Source: Robiginitalea aestuariiviva
GTDB taxonomy: Bacteria; Bacteroidota; Bacteroidia; Flavobacteriales; Flavobacteriaceae
Reading direction: 5' to 3'
DNA length: 64,000 nt
Assembly: GCF_029537735.1 (NCBI RefSeq)
Contig: NZ_JARPUQ010000002.1
Span: 984,240-1,048,239 of the forward strand
Shown here: one piece after another, positions 1 through 8,921 of the stretch
How the letters are laid out: every line of letters starts with the position of its first letter
Position numbering within the stretch: position 1 is the stretch's first letter
Notes under the pieces: generated by a model
The model's database searches: none
What the model saw: only the letters and a program-made list of their open reading frames with translations
What the model was told of the DNA's origin: nothing
Translations under genes and position numbers: made by a program

Positions 1-713
1 CCCCTTTTGATCTTGGTGACCTTGAGGTAAATGGCCGGCAGGTCCAGCTGCTTACACAGGAGTTCGGCGCCGGTGTGCATGGGCACTTCAATCCCCATAA
101 ATGGCGCCCAGTAATGGGTTTTCTTCAGCATGGGGGATTGGTCTGTGAGGATGCCATAAGTGGCTAAAATCCCGTTTTTCCGGTTCTGGGCTACCACCTC
201 CCGGGTCTGTTTGGTCGTGATCAGCGTCATCCCGAATTTACCCCGGATATCCCGGATGAGCTTGTCAAAATCGGGATGATTGATGGGTTGGTATATGCCG
301 AAACCCCGGGAACGGATATGGCTGTCCAGGATAATGGCCCATTCCCAGCTGGCGTAGTGGGGGAATTGGATCATCACACTTTTGCCCTGGTCTTCCAGGC
401 GATGGAGCAACTCCAGGTTGGAAAAGGTAAAGCGGCGGCGCATTTCTTCCGGGGTCATCCCCATGGTTTTGATCATCTCCAGGAACATGTCGCACATATG
501 GGCGTAAAAGCGGCGCTCTATGCGGCTGCGCTCGGCTTCCGGTTTTTCAGGAAAGACGAGTTTCAGGTTTTCCCTCACTACCTTCCTGCGGTAACGCACC
601 AGGTAATATACCAGCAAGAAAACCCCATCCGAAAGGGCGTATAGCAGCGGAAAGGGAAGGCGGGAAACCAGCCAGAGAAAGGGAAAAGAGAGGAGGTATA
701 CGGCTCTTTGCAT
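1..713 (-). CDS. Lipid A biosynthesis (lyso)phospholipid acyltransferase, LpxL/HtrB family, 3' end missing
   Basis: The minus-strand frame is open from an ATG at 713 to the window edge, giving about 237 residues without a stop. The N-terminus has hydrophobic stretches fitting a membrane anchor, followed by a basic segment (RYRRKVVRENL) and the acyltransferase motif region FPHYASWEW, where the histidine and nearby acid correspond to the HX4D/E catalytic motif of the LpxL/HtrB family. A later segment, TDQSPM, is also typical. The family adds secondary acyl chains to lipid A at the inner membrane. The gene is divergent from the rhomboid gene and the two share a palindromic promoter region at 729-746. 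The C-terminal part lies outside the window. Confidence 0.85.
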   Translation of the reverse strand, partial: MQRAVYLLSFPFLWLVSRLPFPLLYALSDGVFLLVYYLVRYRRKVVRENLKLVFPEKPEAERSRIERRFYAHMCDMFLEMIKTMGMTPEEMRRRFTFSNLELLHRLEDQGKSVMIQFPHYASWEWAIILDSHIRSRGFGIYQPINHPDFDKLIRDIRGKFGMTLITTKQTREVVAQNRKNGILATYGILTDQSPMLKKTHYWAPFMGIEVPMHTGAELLCKQLDLPAIYLKVTKIKR

Positions 714-728
714 GGGCTCGATTCTGCG

Positions 729-746
729 CAAATATAGCTATATTTG
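729..746. promoter_or_regulatory. Perfect 18-bp palindrome holding back-to-back -7 boxes of two divergent genes
   Basis: The sequence CAAATATAGCTATATTTG equals its own reverse complement. It contains TATATTTG on both strands, a match to the Bacteroidota -7 consensus TAnnTTTG. The minus copy would serve the acyltransferase (start 713) and the plus copy the rhomboid gene (start 769). I see no good -33 TTG element at normal spacing for either direction, so an operator or an activator-dependent pair is also possible. Confidence 0.5.
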
Positions 747-768
747 AGGCGTCCGATAAGGCTTCACT

Positions 769-1416
769 ATGAATTTACACTGGGCAACCCTGTTGCTGAT
801 CGCCTCCAATGTGCTGGTGAGCATCAAAGGGTTTAACGACCTCGGTTTTTTTGAACGCTATAAGTTTAATGTGAGCGCCATTCGCGCCGGGCAGAAAGAC
901 CGAACCCTCACCTCCGGGTTCCTGCATGTGGATGTGGCCCACCTCTTCCTGAACATGTTCACCCTCTATTTCTTTGCAGATGTGGTGATTGCCTGGTTCG
1001 GCCCCTCCCGGTTTCTGATCCTTTATGCAGCAAGTTTGCTGGCTGGAAGTGTGTTGGCCCTGTATTTCCACCGCAATGAACCGTATTACAGTGCCGTGGG
1101 TGCCAGCGGGGCCGTTACCGGGGTGCTGTATGCGGCCATCCTGTTGCAGCCGGATATGCGCCTGGCCCTGATGTTTATCCCAATCCCTTTTCCGGCCTAT
1201 GTTTTCGGGATTGCCTATCTGCTCTATTCCATTTACGGGATGAAAAGCCGCGTGGGCAACATCGGGCACTCTGCCCACTTTGGCGGTGCCATAGGCGGTT
1301 TTGCCGTCACCCTACTTTTTAAGCCGGACCTGGTGACTGACCATCCGCTTATGGTATTCTTGCTCGCCATTCCCATTTTGCTATTGTTTGTGTTGCAAAA
1401 GATGGGTCGGATTTGA
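769..1416 (+). CDS. Rhomboid family intramembrane serine protease
   Basis: A 215-residue, strongly hydrophobic protein with about six membrane segments. The catalytic dyad is visible: GASG at 111-114 with Ser113, and the C-terminal AHFGG with His170, preceded by GH at 166-167. A loop between the first helices carries HVDVAHLFLNM, the usual rhomboid L1-TM2 region. The family cleaves single-pass membrane proteins within the bilayer; the substrate cannot be predicted from here. Length is normal for the short bacterial rhomboids that lack an extra helix. The divergent lipid A acyltransferase gene shares the promoter region. Confidence 0.93.
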   Translation: MNLHWATLLLIASNVLVSIKGFNDLGFFERYKFNVSAIRAGQKDRTLTSGFLHVDVAHLFLNMFTLYFFADVVIAWFGPSRFLILYAASLLAGSVLALYFHRNEPYYSAVGASGAVTGVLYAAILLQPDMRLALMFIPIPFPAYVFGIAYLLYSIYGMKSRVGNIGHSAHFGGAIGGFAVTLLFKPDLVTDHPLMVFLLAIPILLLFVLQKMGRI

Positions 1417-1480
1417 GCTCCTGATGGCTTATACGAATCCATGGTTATGGGCGTTAGTGTATTAGCAACACCCTAAGCCC

Positions 1481-3112
1481 ATGAACTTCCGACAGGTATT
1501 ACCCGCCCTGCTGTTCTGCCTTTCACTGACTGGTTGCAGCGACCAAACCACCATTTTTGACGAACCCCTTAGGGACCAACTGGTACCCGAAACCCGTGCT
1601 GCTGTGCTGGCAGGGGCGGTTCGTTTTGATACGGCCGGCGTCCTCGAAATCTATGAAGACCCTTCCAATACGGGGAAAGCTGCAGACGTAGCCGGAGATT
1701 TTCCGCTGAACCTGATTGCTTCCGTTGCTCCGCCATCCTATGCCGCCGGAGATCAGTTAACTGCTTCACATGTGGACCTGGACGGCGACTATGCCTATGT
1801 TGGCTATAATACCGTGGGGGAGGAGTTCTATGGCGCCATAGACGTGGTGGACATTTCGGACCCGCATAACCCCAGGGTGAGCGGCCGGATGTTCTACCTG
1901 GAAGCGGACATTAATGCCCTGAAATACGACCAGGGCTACCTGTATATAGTCGGGGGCGTAAATGCGGAAACCTCCGTGGAAGCCACCTCGAATTCCTTTG
2001 TAGCTCAAATCCCGGTACAGGATGGGCAATTGGTAACAGCGGGTATCCGCTACGGCTTTCAGCAGGGCAATAATGCCACGGATGTCCTGACCCTGGACGA
2101 TCGCATCCTGGTCAGCAGCGGGAAGGAAGGCAGTGTAACGGCCTATTCTAAAGCGGATATGAGTATCATGGGGGAGGTATACGTTGCCGATGCCCGGGCC
2201 CTGGCGCGTACCGAAACCGGTTTTGCCGTGCTTGATGCCGGAACCGGGGTACGGCTCATGCAAACAGATTTTACCGAAACGGGCCTTGTTCCCATTGCCA
2301 CAGACCTGGGGCTGGCTACCAAAAGAACCCTGGATTTCCGGGACGGCCGTATCCTTGTGGCAGAAGCCCAGAAGGGTGCAGGGGTTTATGACGCAGCCTC
2401 CGGCAACCTGCTCGAATATCTGGATATCCCCATCCACCCGGACGGGGCCGATACGGCAGATATTGTCACCAACGCCGTAGTGGCCAACGCCGATGCCTTG
2501 TTTATGGCTAATGGGGGTGCAGGGTTTTCCCTCACCCAATGGGGTGGGGCCGCCTCCCGCCTGGTGGGGATTATTGAATTGGAGGGCTCAGTGAATTACG
2601 CGGCCTCCCGTGATGATTATGTCTTTGCCGCTACGGGCCAGGGCGGGCTGCAGGTGATCCGTTTGTTACGCCCTGTGGAATCCCTTGCAGGAAGCTGCGA
2701 GGCCCTTCCCCTGTATGAAGGCAGTTCCAACCTGGTGGTTAACCCCGGGGAAAACCTCGCTTACCGCGGGTCCAAACGCTTCCAGAGTATGGATATCGCT
2801 GGTTCCGCCCTACTATGCGGGGCCTGGACGGTATTTAACCATGTCGATATTCAGGCGGGCGGCACCTTTGAATGGTATGGCAGCCTGGCTGTTGGGCGGT
2901 TTTTCCGCAGGCGGAACATCACTGTGGGCGAAGGAGCCGTCTTGCGGATTGAAGGGGACCTGACCCTGTATGGGGACCTGATCCTGAACGATGGGGCCAC
3001 CCTGGAAATATTGGGCGGGCAGGATTCTGTCCTGGACATTTTCGGGCAGGTGATTACCAACGGGGAGGTTACCATCAACGGAACCTTCAGGGATGTGCGC
3101 CGAAGATTCTAA
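1481..3112 (+). CDS. Lipoprotein with LVIVD-like beta-propeller repeats
   Basis: A 543-residue secreted lipoprotein: signal peptide with lipobox LTGC (Cys19). From about residue 90 there are repeats with aromatic and acidic turns such as AYVGYN and IDVVDISDPHNP, the pattern of LVIVD repeats that form a surface beta-propeller. The last ~130 residues change to short strand repeats (GEGAVLRIEGDLTLYGDLIL, then ILND.ATLEI), resembling a right-handed beta-helix or polymer-like tail. No catalytic residues are recognisable. Its role may be surface binding. The gene is followed by a bidirectional terminator shared with the convergent TlpA-like gene. Confidence 0.7.
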   Translation: MNFRQVLPALLFCLSLTGCSDQTTIFDEPLRDQLVPETRAAVLAGAVRFDTAGVLEIYEDPSNTGKAADVAGDFPLNLIASVAPPSYAAGDQLTASHVDLDGDYAYVGYNTVGEEFYGAIDVVDISDPHNPRVSGRMFYLEADINALKYDQGYLYIVGGVNAETSVEATSNSFVAQIPVQDGQLVTAGIRYGFQQGNNATDVLTLDDRILVSSGKEGSVTAYSKADMSIMGEVYVADARALARTETGFAVLDAGTGVRLMQTDFTETGLVPIATDLGLATKRTLDFRDGRILVAEAQKGAGVYDAASGNLLEYLDIPIHPDGADTADIVTNAVVANADALFMANGGAGFSLTQWGGAASRLVGIIELEGSVNYAASRDDYVFAATGQGGLQVIRLLRPVESLAGSCEALPLYEGSSNLVVNPGENLAYRGSKRFQSMDIAGSALLCGAWTVFNHVDIQAGGTFEWYGSLAVGRFFRRRNITVGEGAVLRIEGDLTLYGDLILNDGATLEILGGQDSVLDIFGQVITNGEVTINGTFRDVRRRF

Positions 3113-3133
3113 TCCCCAGGAACACAAATAAAT

Positions 3134-3163
3134 AACCCCCGAATTCAACAGAATCCGGGGGTT
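3134..3163. terminator. Bidirectional intrinsic terminator
   Basis: A 13-bp stem (AACCCCCGAATTC with GAATCCGGGGGTT, one mismatch) and a 4-nt loop AACA lie between two convergent genes ending at 3112 and 3184. Uridine tracts are weak on both sides. Confidence 0.6.
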
Positions 3164-3183
3164 TACTTTCTGTAGGGGGTATA

Positions 3184-4296
3184 TCACGGCAACAGTTCCG
3201 CGATCTTTTCCTCCAGGGCTGCACCCCTCAGGTTTTTGGCTACAATGACCCCGTTTTCGTCCAGCACAAAACTCGCCGGGATGGCCTGTACATTGTATTG
3301 CAGCGCAATTTCATCATTGAAATACTCCAGGTGGGAGACCTGCGGCCAATCCAGCCCGTCTTCAGCAATAGCCTGCCGCCAGAGGTCGCCGTCGCGGTCC
3401 AGGGAGACCCCAATTACCTGAAAGCCCTTGTCTTTGAATTTATGGTAAACCCGCACCACATTGGGGTTTTCGGCCCGACAGGGTTTGCACCACCCGGCCC
3501 AGAAATCCACCAGGGTCACTTTCCCGAGATTTTCGCTCAGCGTCAGGGTACCCCCATCGGGGGTTGGCCCGCTAAAATCCGGGGCCTGGGAACCTACTGC
3601 CGTTTGCCCCATGGCGTTGAGGCGCTCGCGCAGGGTGCTGGCGTGGTGGCTGTTCAGAATGGACGGATCCAGGCCTTTGTACAGGCTTTCCAGGTCACCG
3701 ATGGGCAGGCTTTCCCCTTCCAGCAGCCGGTTGATGACCAGCACGGAGATCAGAGCGTCGGGATGGGTTTCCACAAAGGTTTTTTCGTAACCAGCCATCT
3801 GGTCCTGCAATTCAAAATATTCGTCCCGTAGGGCGCCAATCACCGCGCTGTCCTGCTGCATCATGGCCTGCCGCAATTCCTGGTTCATGGATTGGCGACG
3901 GGCCGAGAGTTCCCTGGCTCCTTCCAGATAGTCGGCATAGGCTTCGTTTTGGGGGGTACCGCTAACGCGGGCCAGTTGCAGGCTGTCCTTGTGGCCCTGC
4001 ACCTGGACGGTTCCCGGCTCCAGTACCATAGGCACGGCGCCACGGGAGCCTTCCACGAAGATATAGTAGAGTTCCGGCTGGGCGATTTCGCCTTCAAAAC
4101 CAAAGGTGCCGCCCTGCACTGTGGTGGTGTCCACATCGACGGTTTGCAGGTTTTCATCGCTTTTTCGCAAGAAAACCTGTTTCCCGTCTGCCGCGTTTCC
4201 TTCGAGTTGTCCTTCAATCCGGAAGCCCGCCTGGCCTCCCGGGTTGCAGGAAGCGATCAGCATCAAGGCAAAAAGCAGCATAAATGGGTGTTTCAT
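3184..4296 (-). CDS. TlpA-like thioredoxin-fold lipoprotein with N-terminal DUF4369 domain
   Basis: A 370-residue lipoprotein (lipobox IASC, Cys17). Residues ~24-110 match the style of DUF4369, a beta-rich domain placed before thioredoxin domains in Bacteroidota. A helical region follows (120-230), then an AhpC/TSA-TlpA thioredoxin domain with the redox pair Cys270-Cys273 in WAGWCKPC and the cis-proline context QAIPASFVLD. It likely acts as a thiol-disulfide reductase in the periplasm, for instance for cytochrome c maturation or oxidative repair; the partner is unknown. Single gene with its own terminator region downstream. Confidence 0.88.
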   Translation of the reverse strand: MKHPFMLLFALMLIASCNPGGQAGFRIEGQLEGNAADGKQVFLRKSDENLQTVDVDTTTVQGGTFGFEGEIAQPELYYIFVEGSRGAVPMVLEPGTVQVQGHKDSLQLARVSGTPQNEAYADYLEGARELSARRQSMNQELRQAMMQQDSAVIGALRDEYFELQDQMAGYEKTFVETHPDALISVLVINRLLEGESLPIGDLESLYKGLDPSILNSHHASTLRERLNAMGQTAVGSQAPDFSGPTPDGGTLTLSENLGKVTLVDFWAGWCKPCRAENPNVVRVYHKFKDKGFQVIGVSLDRDGDLWRQAIAEDGLDWPQVSHLEYFNDEIALQYNVQAIPASFVLDENGVIVAKNLRGAALEEKIAELLP

Positions 4297-4352
4297 CTGG
4301 GGTCAAATTTGGTGAATGTCAAAGGTAGGGAAGTCCTGAAGAGAAGAAAAGA

Positions 4353-4384
4353 AAAAGCCCTTAACATATGTGTTAAAGGCTTTT
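4353..4384 (-). terminator. Intrinsic terminator of the small barrel gene
   Basis: A 14-bp stem with one mismatch (AAAAGCCCTTAACA / TGTTAAAGGCTTTT) and loop TATG lies just past the stop of the gene ending at 4406. On the minus strand the stem runs into a T/C-rich tract. Confidence 0.6.
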
Positions 4385-4405
4385 AATTTTCTGTTTCTAC
4401 CGAAC

Positions 4406-4900
4406 TCAGAATTGGTATCGGATCCCCAGGGCAATGTCGAAGTCCAGGTTATCGTTAAAACCGTCATAGCCCACCAGCCCGATCTCCGGCCGGAAGTCCA
4501 GGGAGAGCAACAACGGGATATCGAAATTGTATTCAATCCCCAGGTCTCCGGCCCCGAAAATAAAGAGGCCGCCATCATCGGTGGTCACGAAATCCGGGTC
4601 AAAGTCCACGCTGCCCAGGCCGCCGCCCACGCCAAAGTACCAATTGAAATTCCCGTCAAGCGGGCGTACCCATTGGTAGATGCCGGCCAGCTTAAAGGCG
4701 TCGAAATTCCGGGAATCCCGCCAGCCGAGGTCAAATTCCACCCGGTTGTAGCGGGCTACCGATTTTTGGTAGGAAATCTCAGCCCCGAACCCGTCGCTAT
4801 CGCCCAGGCGAAGCCCCAGGGCGTGGTTAGAGATGTCCTGGGCAAACACGCCAGCGGAGGCAAAGAATGCGAATACCGTAATAATGCGAATCAGTTTCAT
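4406..4900 (-). CDS. Small outer-membrane beta-barrel protein
   Basis: A 164-residue exported protein with a clean signal peptide ending in GVFAQ and alternating strands of the 8-stranded barrel type (GLRLGDSDGFGAEISYQ, WYFGVGGGLGSVDF, LGIRYQF). The last residue is Phe in a YQF terminus, a usual C-terminal signature of barrels. I chose the ATG at 4900 because it gives a standard signal peptide; an ATG at 4909 adds three residues. A TAnnTTTG box (minus strand, 4923-4930) lies just upstream. Function unknown. Confidence 0.8.
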   Translation of the reverse strand: MKLIRIITVFAFFASAGVFAQDISNHALGLRLGDSDGFGAEISYQKSVARYNRVEFDLGWRDSRNFDAFKLAGIYQWVRPLDGNFNWYFGVGGGLGSVDFDPDFVTTDDGGLFIFGAGDLGIEYNFDIPLLLSLDFRPEIGLVGYDGFNDNLDFDIALGIRYQF

Positions 4901-4943
4901 AAAGTCCATTTTAATTGAAGATCAAAAATAGGCAGAAGCGGTC

Positions 4944-4972
4944 TTGCTGCCGCTAATAAAAACTTAAATTAG
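4944..4972 (+). promoter_or_regulatory. Putative promoter of the FAD/Fe-S dehydrogenase gene
   Basis: TTG at 4944-4946 is followed after 18 nt by TAAATTAG at 4965-4972, one mismatch from the Bacteroidota -7 consensus TAnnTTTG. The spacing is right, and the predicted transcript would start just before the TTG start codon at 4993. Confidence 0.4.
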
Positions 4973-4992
4973 CCCCTGAAAATTGTTCGGCC

Positions 4993-7905
4993 TTGGAAAT
5001 AAAAGCTCTGGAAAATCTGGCAAGCCGCCTCTCCGGAACCCTGCATTGGGACGCCCTGCACCAAACCCTTTACGCCACAGATGCCTCGGTCTACCGTATG
5101 CTGCCTCTGGCTGTGGCTTATCCCCGGAATGAGGAAGACCTGGGCGTACTGATCCGTTTTGCCGGGGAGCACGGGGTCGGGCTTATCCCGAGAACAGCCG
5201 GCACCTCCCTGGCCGGGCAATGTGTGGGCCCCGGGATTGTAGTGGATGTCTCCCGCCACTTTACCCAGATCCTGGACCTGGATGTGGCCAACCGCCGCGT
5301 ACGGGTACAGCCCGGGGTGGTGCGGGACGAATTAAACCGTTTCCTGGAGCCCCATGGGTTGTTTTTCGGCCCCAATACCTCTACCTCCAACCGCTGTATG
5401 ATCGGGGGGATGGTGGGCAACAACTCCAGTGGCACTACTTCGATCCGATACGGGGTAACCCGCGATAAGGTAGCCGGGATGCGCGTCCTGCTCTCGGATG
5501 CTTCTGCGGTAGAAATAGCGGGTCTTACGCCCCAGGCACTTGAGGAAAAGATCGGGAAAAATAGTCTTGAAGCTTCAATTTACCAAAATATAATTAAAGA
5601 ATTATCAGACAGTGATATACAGCAGGAGATAAAGGCAGAGTTCCCTAATCCTGAGATCCACCGCAGAAACACCGGATACGCCGTGGATGCCTTGCTTGGA
5701 GCCGGCGTATTCTCGGGGAATGAAACCCCGCTGGACCTGGCCCCCCTGCTGTGCGGGAGCGAAGGCACCCTGGCCTTTACCACCGAGATCACCCTGATCC
5801 TTGATGAACTGCCCCCGAAGCATGCGGCTATGGTAGTGCCCCATTATGCCACCCTGGAGCAAAGCCTGGCCGATGTGGTCCCTGCCATGGAGCATCCGCT
5901 TTACCTCTGCGAGATGATGGACAAGGTGATCCTGGACTGTACCAAAAGCAACCGGGAGCAGCTGGAAAATCGCTTTTTTGTAGAGGGGGACCCGGCTGCC
6001 CTGCTCATGCTGGAGGTGCGCGCCCATACCCCGGAGGCCCTGGAGGACGAAATCCGGGGGTTGCAAACCACCCTTAAGGCCAGTGGAAAATCCTATGCCG
6101 CCCCCGTGCTGCGGGGTGACGACATCCGCAAGGCGGTAGACCTGCGCAAGGCTGGTCTGGGCTTGCTGGGCAACATGGTCGGGGATAAAAAGGCGGTGGC
6201 CTGCATTGAAGACACCGCGGTTGCCCTGAAAGACCTCAAGGACTTTATAGGGGAATTCTCTGGCATTATGGACGGCTACGGGCAACAGGCCGTGTATTAC
6301 GCACACGCCGGGGCAGGGGAGTTGCATTTGCGTCCCATCCTGGACCTGAAGAAAACGGAAGATGTTAAACTGTTCCGGGCCATCACCACGGATGTAGCCC
6401 GCCTCACCAAGAAGTACAGGGGCTCCTTCAGCGGGGAGCACGGAGACGGCATTGTACGGGCGGAATTTATCCCGCTCATGATCGGGCAGGCTAATTATGA
6501 ATTGCTTCGGCGCATTAAATCCTACTTTGACCCAAAGGGGATCTTTAACCCCGGGAAGATCGTGGACGCCTTCCCCATGGATCGTTCCCTGCGGTACACC
6601 CCGGACCGGGAAGAGCCTGAAATCCCTACCCTGATGGATTTCTCCGACAGTATGGGGATTTTGCGGGCCGCCGAAAAATGCAATGGCAGCGGGGATTGCC
6701 GCAAATCGCACGAAATGCCGGGGGCCATGTGCCCCAGTTACCAGGCCACGCGACGGGAGCAGGATACCACCCGGGGCAGGGCCAATACCCTGCGGGAGGT
6801 ACTGACTTCGGGTTCAGGGCCTAACCGCTTCAACCGGGAGGAGCTCAAGGAAGTTTTTGACCTTTGCCTGAGTTGTAAGGCCTGTGCCCGGGAGTGCCCG
6901 AGCAATGTGGATGTGGCCACCCTGAAGGCCGAATTCAGTTACCAGTATCAGCAGGCCAACGGCTACAGTTGGCGCAACCGCCTTTTTGCCCACAACACAA
7001 AGATCAATGCCTTTAACAGCAGGATCTCCGGGCTGGTAAACCCGGTGCTCCGCTCCAAAGCCCTGGGTGGCCTGGCCAAACGCGTATTCGGGGTGGCGCC
7101 CCAGCGGTCGCTGCCCCAGGTGGCGCGCTTTGATTTTGATAAAGCCCTAAAAAAACTGCAGCGCCAATACCCGGGCGGGACCCGGCAGGTAGCTTTGTTT
7201 ATTGACGAGTTTACACGCTATCTGGATGTGGAACAGGGCTGTGATGCCCTGGAACTCCTGCTGCGCCTGGGCTATGACCCCCAGGTGTTTTACGCCGAAA
7301 GCGGGCGGACCTATATTTCCAAAGGATTTTTAAAACAAGCCCAGGCCCTGGCCTTAAAGAATGCCCCGGCCCTCAAGGAGCTGGCAGATAATGACATACC
7401 CCTGCTGGGCCTGGAGCCGTCCGCTATCCTCACCTTCCGGGACGAGTACAAAAGGATGGGGCTGCCGGCAGCTACGGCAGAGGCCATTGCTTCCAATTGT
7501 TTTCTGATCGAGGAGTTCCTGGCGGCAGAGGCAGAGAAGGGCCATTTTGGGACGGAGCATTTTACCCGGGAACCCCGTGTGGTTAAAATCCACAACCACT
7601 GCTATCAGAAGGCGCTTTCTACCCAAAAGGTCACCTTTGACCTGCTCAACCTCCCGGAGCATTACCAGGTGAGTATCATCCCCAGCGGCTGTTGCGGGAT
7701 GGCCGGGTCCTTCGGGTATGAAAAGGAGCATTACGAGGTCAGTATGAAGGTGGGCGGGCTTCGATTGTTTCCAGCCATCCGGAAGGCTGGCCAGGAGGTA
7801 TTGCTTGCGGCGAATGGCACCAGTTGCCGTCACCAGATTAAGGACGGCACCGGGCGGCAGGCCCGGCACCCGGTCAGCCTGCTGCTGGAAGCCCTGGAGT
7901 CCTAG
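4993..7905 (+). CDS. FAD-binding and Fe-S-binding dehydrogenase, GlcD/GlpC fusion (YdiJ-like, D-2-hydroxyacid oxidising)
   Basis: A 970-residue fusion. The N-terminal PCMH-type FAD domain has PRTAGTSLAGQCVG (67-80) and IGGMVGNNSSG (137-147). The FAD-oxidase C-terminal domain ends with GEHGDGI and PKGIFNPGKI. A ferredoxin-like part follows with CNGSGDC near 561 and the 4Fe-4S motif CLSCKACARECP near 626, then a CCG-type domain (IPSGCCGMAGSFGYE). Such proteins oxidise D-lactate or related 2-hydroxyacids and pass electrons to the quinone pool. No ATG suits the N-terminus, so the start is the TTG at 4993. Residues ~188-217 are coded by an unusually AT-rich patch. The gene end overlaps the convergent phosphoesterase by 4 bp. 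Confidence 0.9.
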   Translation: MEIKALENLASRLSGTLHWDALHQTLYATDASVYRMLPLAVAYPRNEEDLGVLIRFAGEHGVGLIPRTAGTSLAGQCVGPGIVVDVSRHFTQILDLDVANRRVRVQPGVVRDELNRFLEPHGLFFGPNTSTSNRCMIGGMVGNNSSGTTSIRYGVTRDKVAGMRVLLSDASAVEIAGLTPQALEEKIGKNSLEASIYQNIIKELSDSDIQQEIKAEFPNPEIHRRNTGYAVDALLGAGVFSGNETPLDLAPLLCGSEGTLAFTTEITLILDELPPKHAAMVVPHYATLEQSLADVVPAMEHPLYLCEMMDKVILDCTKSNREQLENRFFVEGDPAALLMLEVRAHTPEALEDEIRGLQTTLKASGKSYAAPVLRGDDIRKAVDLRKAGLGLLGNMVGDKKAVACIEDTAVALKDLKDFIGEFSGIMDGYGQQAVYYAHAGAGELHLRPILDLKKTEDVKLFRAITTDVARLTKKYRGSFSGEHGDGIVRAEFIPLMIGQANYELLRRIKSYFDPKGIFNPGKIVDAFPMDRSLRYTPDREEPEIPTLMDFSDSMGILRAAEKCNGSGDCRKSHEMPGAMCPSYQATRREQDTTRGRANTLREVLTSGSGPNRFNREELKEVFDLCLSCKACARECPSNVDVATLKAEFSYQYQQANGYSWRNRLFAHNTKINAFNSRISGLVNPVLRSKALGGLAKRVFGVAPQRSLPQVARFDFDKALKKLQRQYPGGTRQVALFIDEFTRYLDVEQGCDALELLLRLGYDPQVFYAESGRTYISKGFLKQAQALALKNAPALKELADNDIPLLGLEPSAILTFRDEYKRMGLPAATAEAIASNCFLIEEFLAAEAEKGHFGTEHFTREPRVVKIHNHCYQKALSTQKVTFDLLNLPEHYQVSIIPSGCCGMAGSFGYEKEHYEVSMKVGGLRLFPAIRKAGQEVLLAANGTSCRHQIKDGTGRQARHPVSLLLEALES

Positions 7906-8714
7906 AGGGTTTCGGGTGTTTCCTTTTGTTTGTCCGGTTCTCCGCCCAGCAAGGCCGCCAGCAGGGCGTCCGTATCCCATTGCTTTAACTCCTCATCCGC
8001 ATAAAATGCAGGGAGTTTATCTTCCCGGTAACGGTAGAGCCTCCAACGCTTAAAGGCGTATTCCAGGGCAGTGAGGTGTTCGGTCCAATCTCCCGAATTC
8101 AAATACAGGCATTGGCCCTTGGGGGTTTCTATCCATGCTTTTTCGGGTTGGTGCAGGTGGCCGCAGACCACACTGTCGTATCCCTTGTCGATGGCCAGGT
8201 CCGTCACCGCTTTCCGGAAGGCACCCACCCGTGTTGCTGTGCAACCTGGCGATCGTTTAAATCGGCCCAATTCCCGGGCAAGCCAACCCATTACCCTATA
8301 CCCCGGACTTCCGAAACGGGCCAGCCATCGGGTATTGGATGGCGTAAGGTCCAGGACGTCGCCGTGGAAAAACCAGGCTTTGCGCCCGCCCAGGTTCAAC
8401 ACCAACCGGTCGCGTACCCGCAGATTTCCCAGTTGTGATCCTATAAATTTTCGCATCAGACGGTCCCGGTCCCCGGTCAGGTAATAGACCTGGGTGCCAG
8501 AGGCAGCCAGGTTCATGATCTTGCGGATTATTTTCAGGTGGGATTTGGGGAAAAATCGTACCCCGGGCTCCAGGGATTCAGCGATATCCCCGTTCAGGAC
8601 AAGGATCGAAGGCGAAATACTGCTCAGGTAGGCCAGGAGTTCCTCGGCCCGGCAGGCCTGGGAGCCCAGGTGTACATCCGAAATTACGGCAATGTCAATT
8701 TTCCTTTTTCTCAA
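7902..8714 (-). CDS. Metallophosphoesterase, LpxH/YbbF-like (UDP-2,3-diacylglucosamine diphosphatase family)
   Basis: A 270-residue calcineurin-like phosphoesterase. Metal-binding motifs are in order: DVHLG near residue 13, NGD near 41, GDRD where the family usually has GNHD/E, a buried histidine in FFHGD, and GHLH near 190. The family hydrolyses UDP-diacylglucosamine in lipid A synthesis, but the changed third motif and soluble character make the substrate uncertain. The start is a TTG at 8714, because the frame closes upstream at a stop (8718-8720) and the core fold begins at once; a TAnnTTTG box at 8732-8739 fits this start. Confidence 0.82.
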   Translation of the reverse strand: MRKRKIDIAVISDVHLGSQACRAEELLAYLSSISPSILVLNGDIAESLEPGVRFFPKSHLKIIRKIMNLAASGTQVYYLTGDRDRLMRKFIGSQLGNLRVRDRLVLNLGGRKAWFFHGDVLDLTPSNTRWLARFGSPGYRVMGWLARELGRFKRSPGCTATRVGAFRKAVTDLAIDKGYDSVVCGHLHQPEKAWIETPKGQCLYLNSGDWTEHLTALEYAFKRWRLYRYREDKLPAFYADEELKQWDTDALLAALLGGEPDKQKETPETL

Positions 8715-8731
8715 TGCCTAAATGGTTACTG

Positions 8732-8739
8732 CAAAAGTA
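8732..8739 (-). promoter_or_regulatory. -7 promoter box of the metallophosphoesterase gene
   Basis: TACTTTTG on the minus strand matches TAnnTTTG exactly and sits 18 nt before the TTG start codon, supporting that unusual start. Confidence 0.45.
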
Positions 8740-8848
8740 AGCAGCCACCCGGCCCCGGCCCAGGAATCAAAATCAAGCTTTTCTGACATCTGGGTTAAAT
8801 TTCCATGAAGGATTTATCGCGTGTGTTATGCCAATATTATCGGGCGCC

Positions 8849-8881
8849 TTTTGGCTAAGTTTACCCGATACGGTACCTTTG
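8849..8881 (+). promoter_or_regulatory. aroC promoter (-33 TTTTG, -7 TACCTTTG)
   Basis: TTTTG at 8849-8853 and TACCTTTG at 8874-8881 are separated by 20 nt, a good match to the Bacteroidota housekeeping promoter. The predicted start of transcription is near 8888, which falls at the first base of a perfect hairpin (8888-8903). Confidence 0.6.
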
Positions 8882-8887
8882 GCAGGA

Positions 8888-8903
8888 GCGGGCCTTTGCC
8901 CGC
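8888..8903 (+). other. 5'-terminal stem-loop of the aroC transcript
   Basis: GCGGGC, loop CTTT, GCCCGC: a perfect 6-bp GC-rich stem starting at the predicted transcript 5' end and 18 nt before the aroC ATG. It may protect the mRNA 5' end. Confidence 0.4.
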
Positions 8904-8921
8904 ATTCTGATAGTACACCCT

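Noticed and set aside
5605-6711. Long antisense frame opposite the FAD dehydrogenase
   Set aside because: It is a shadow in a GC-rich gene with clear domains on the other strand; it shows no family motifs.
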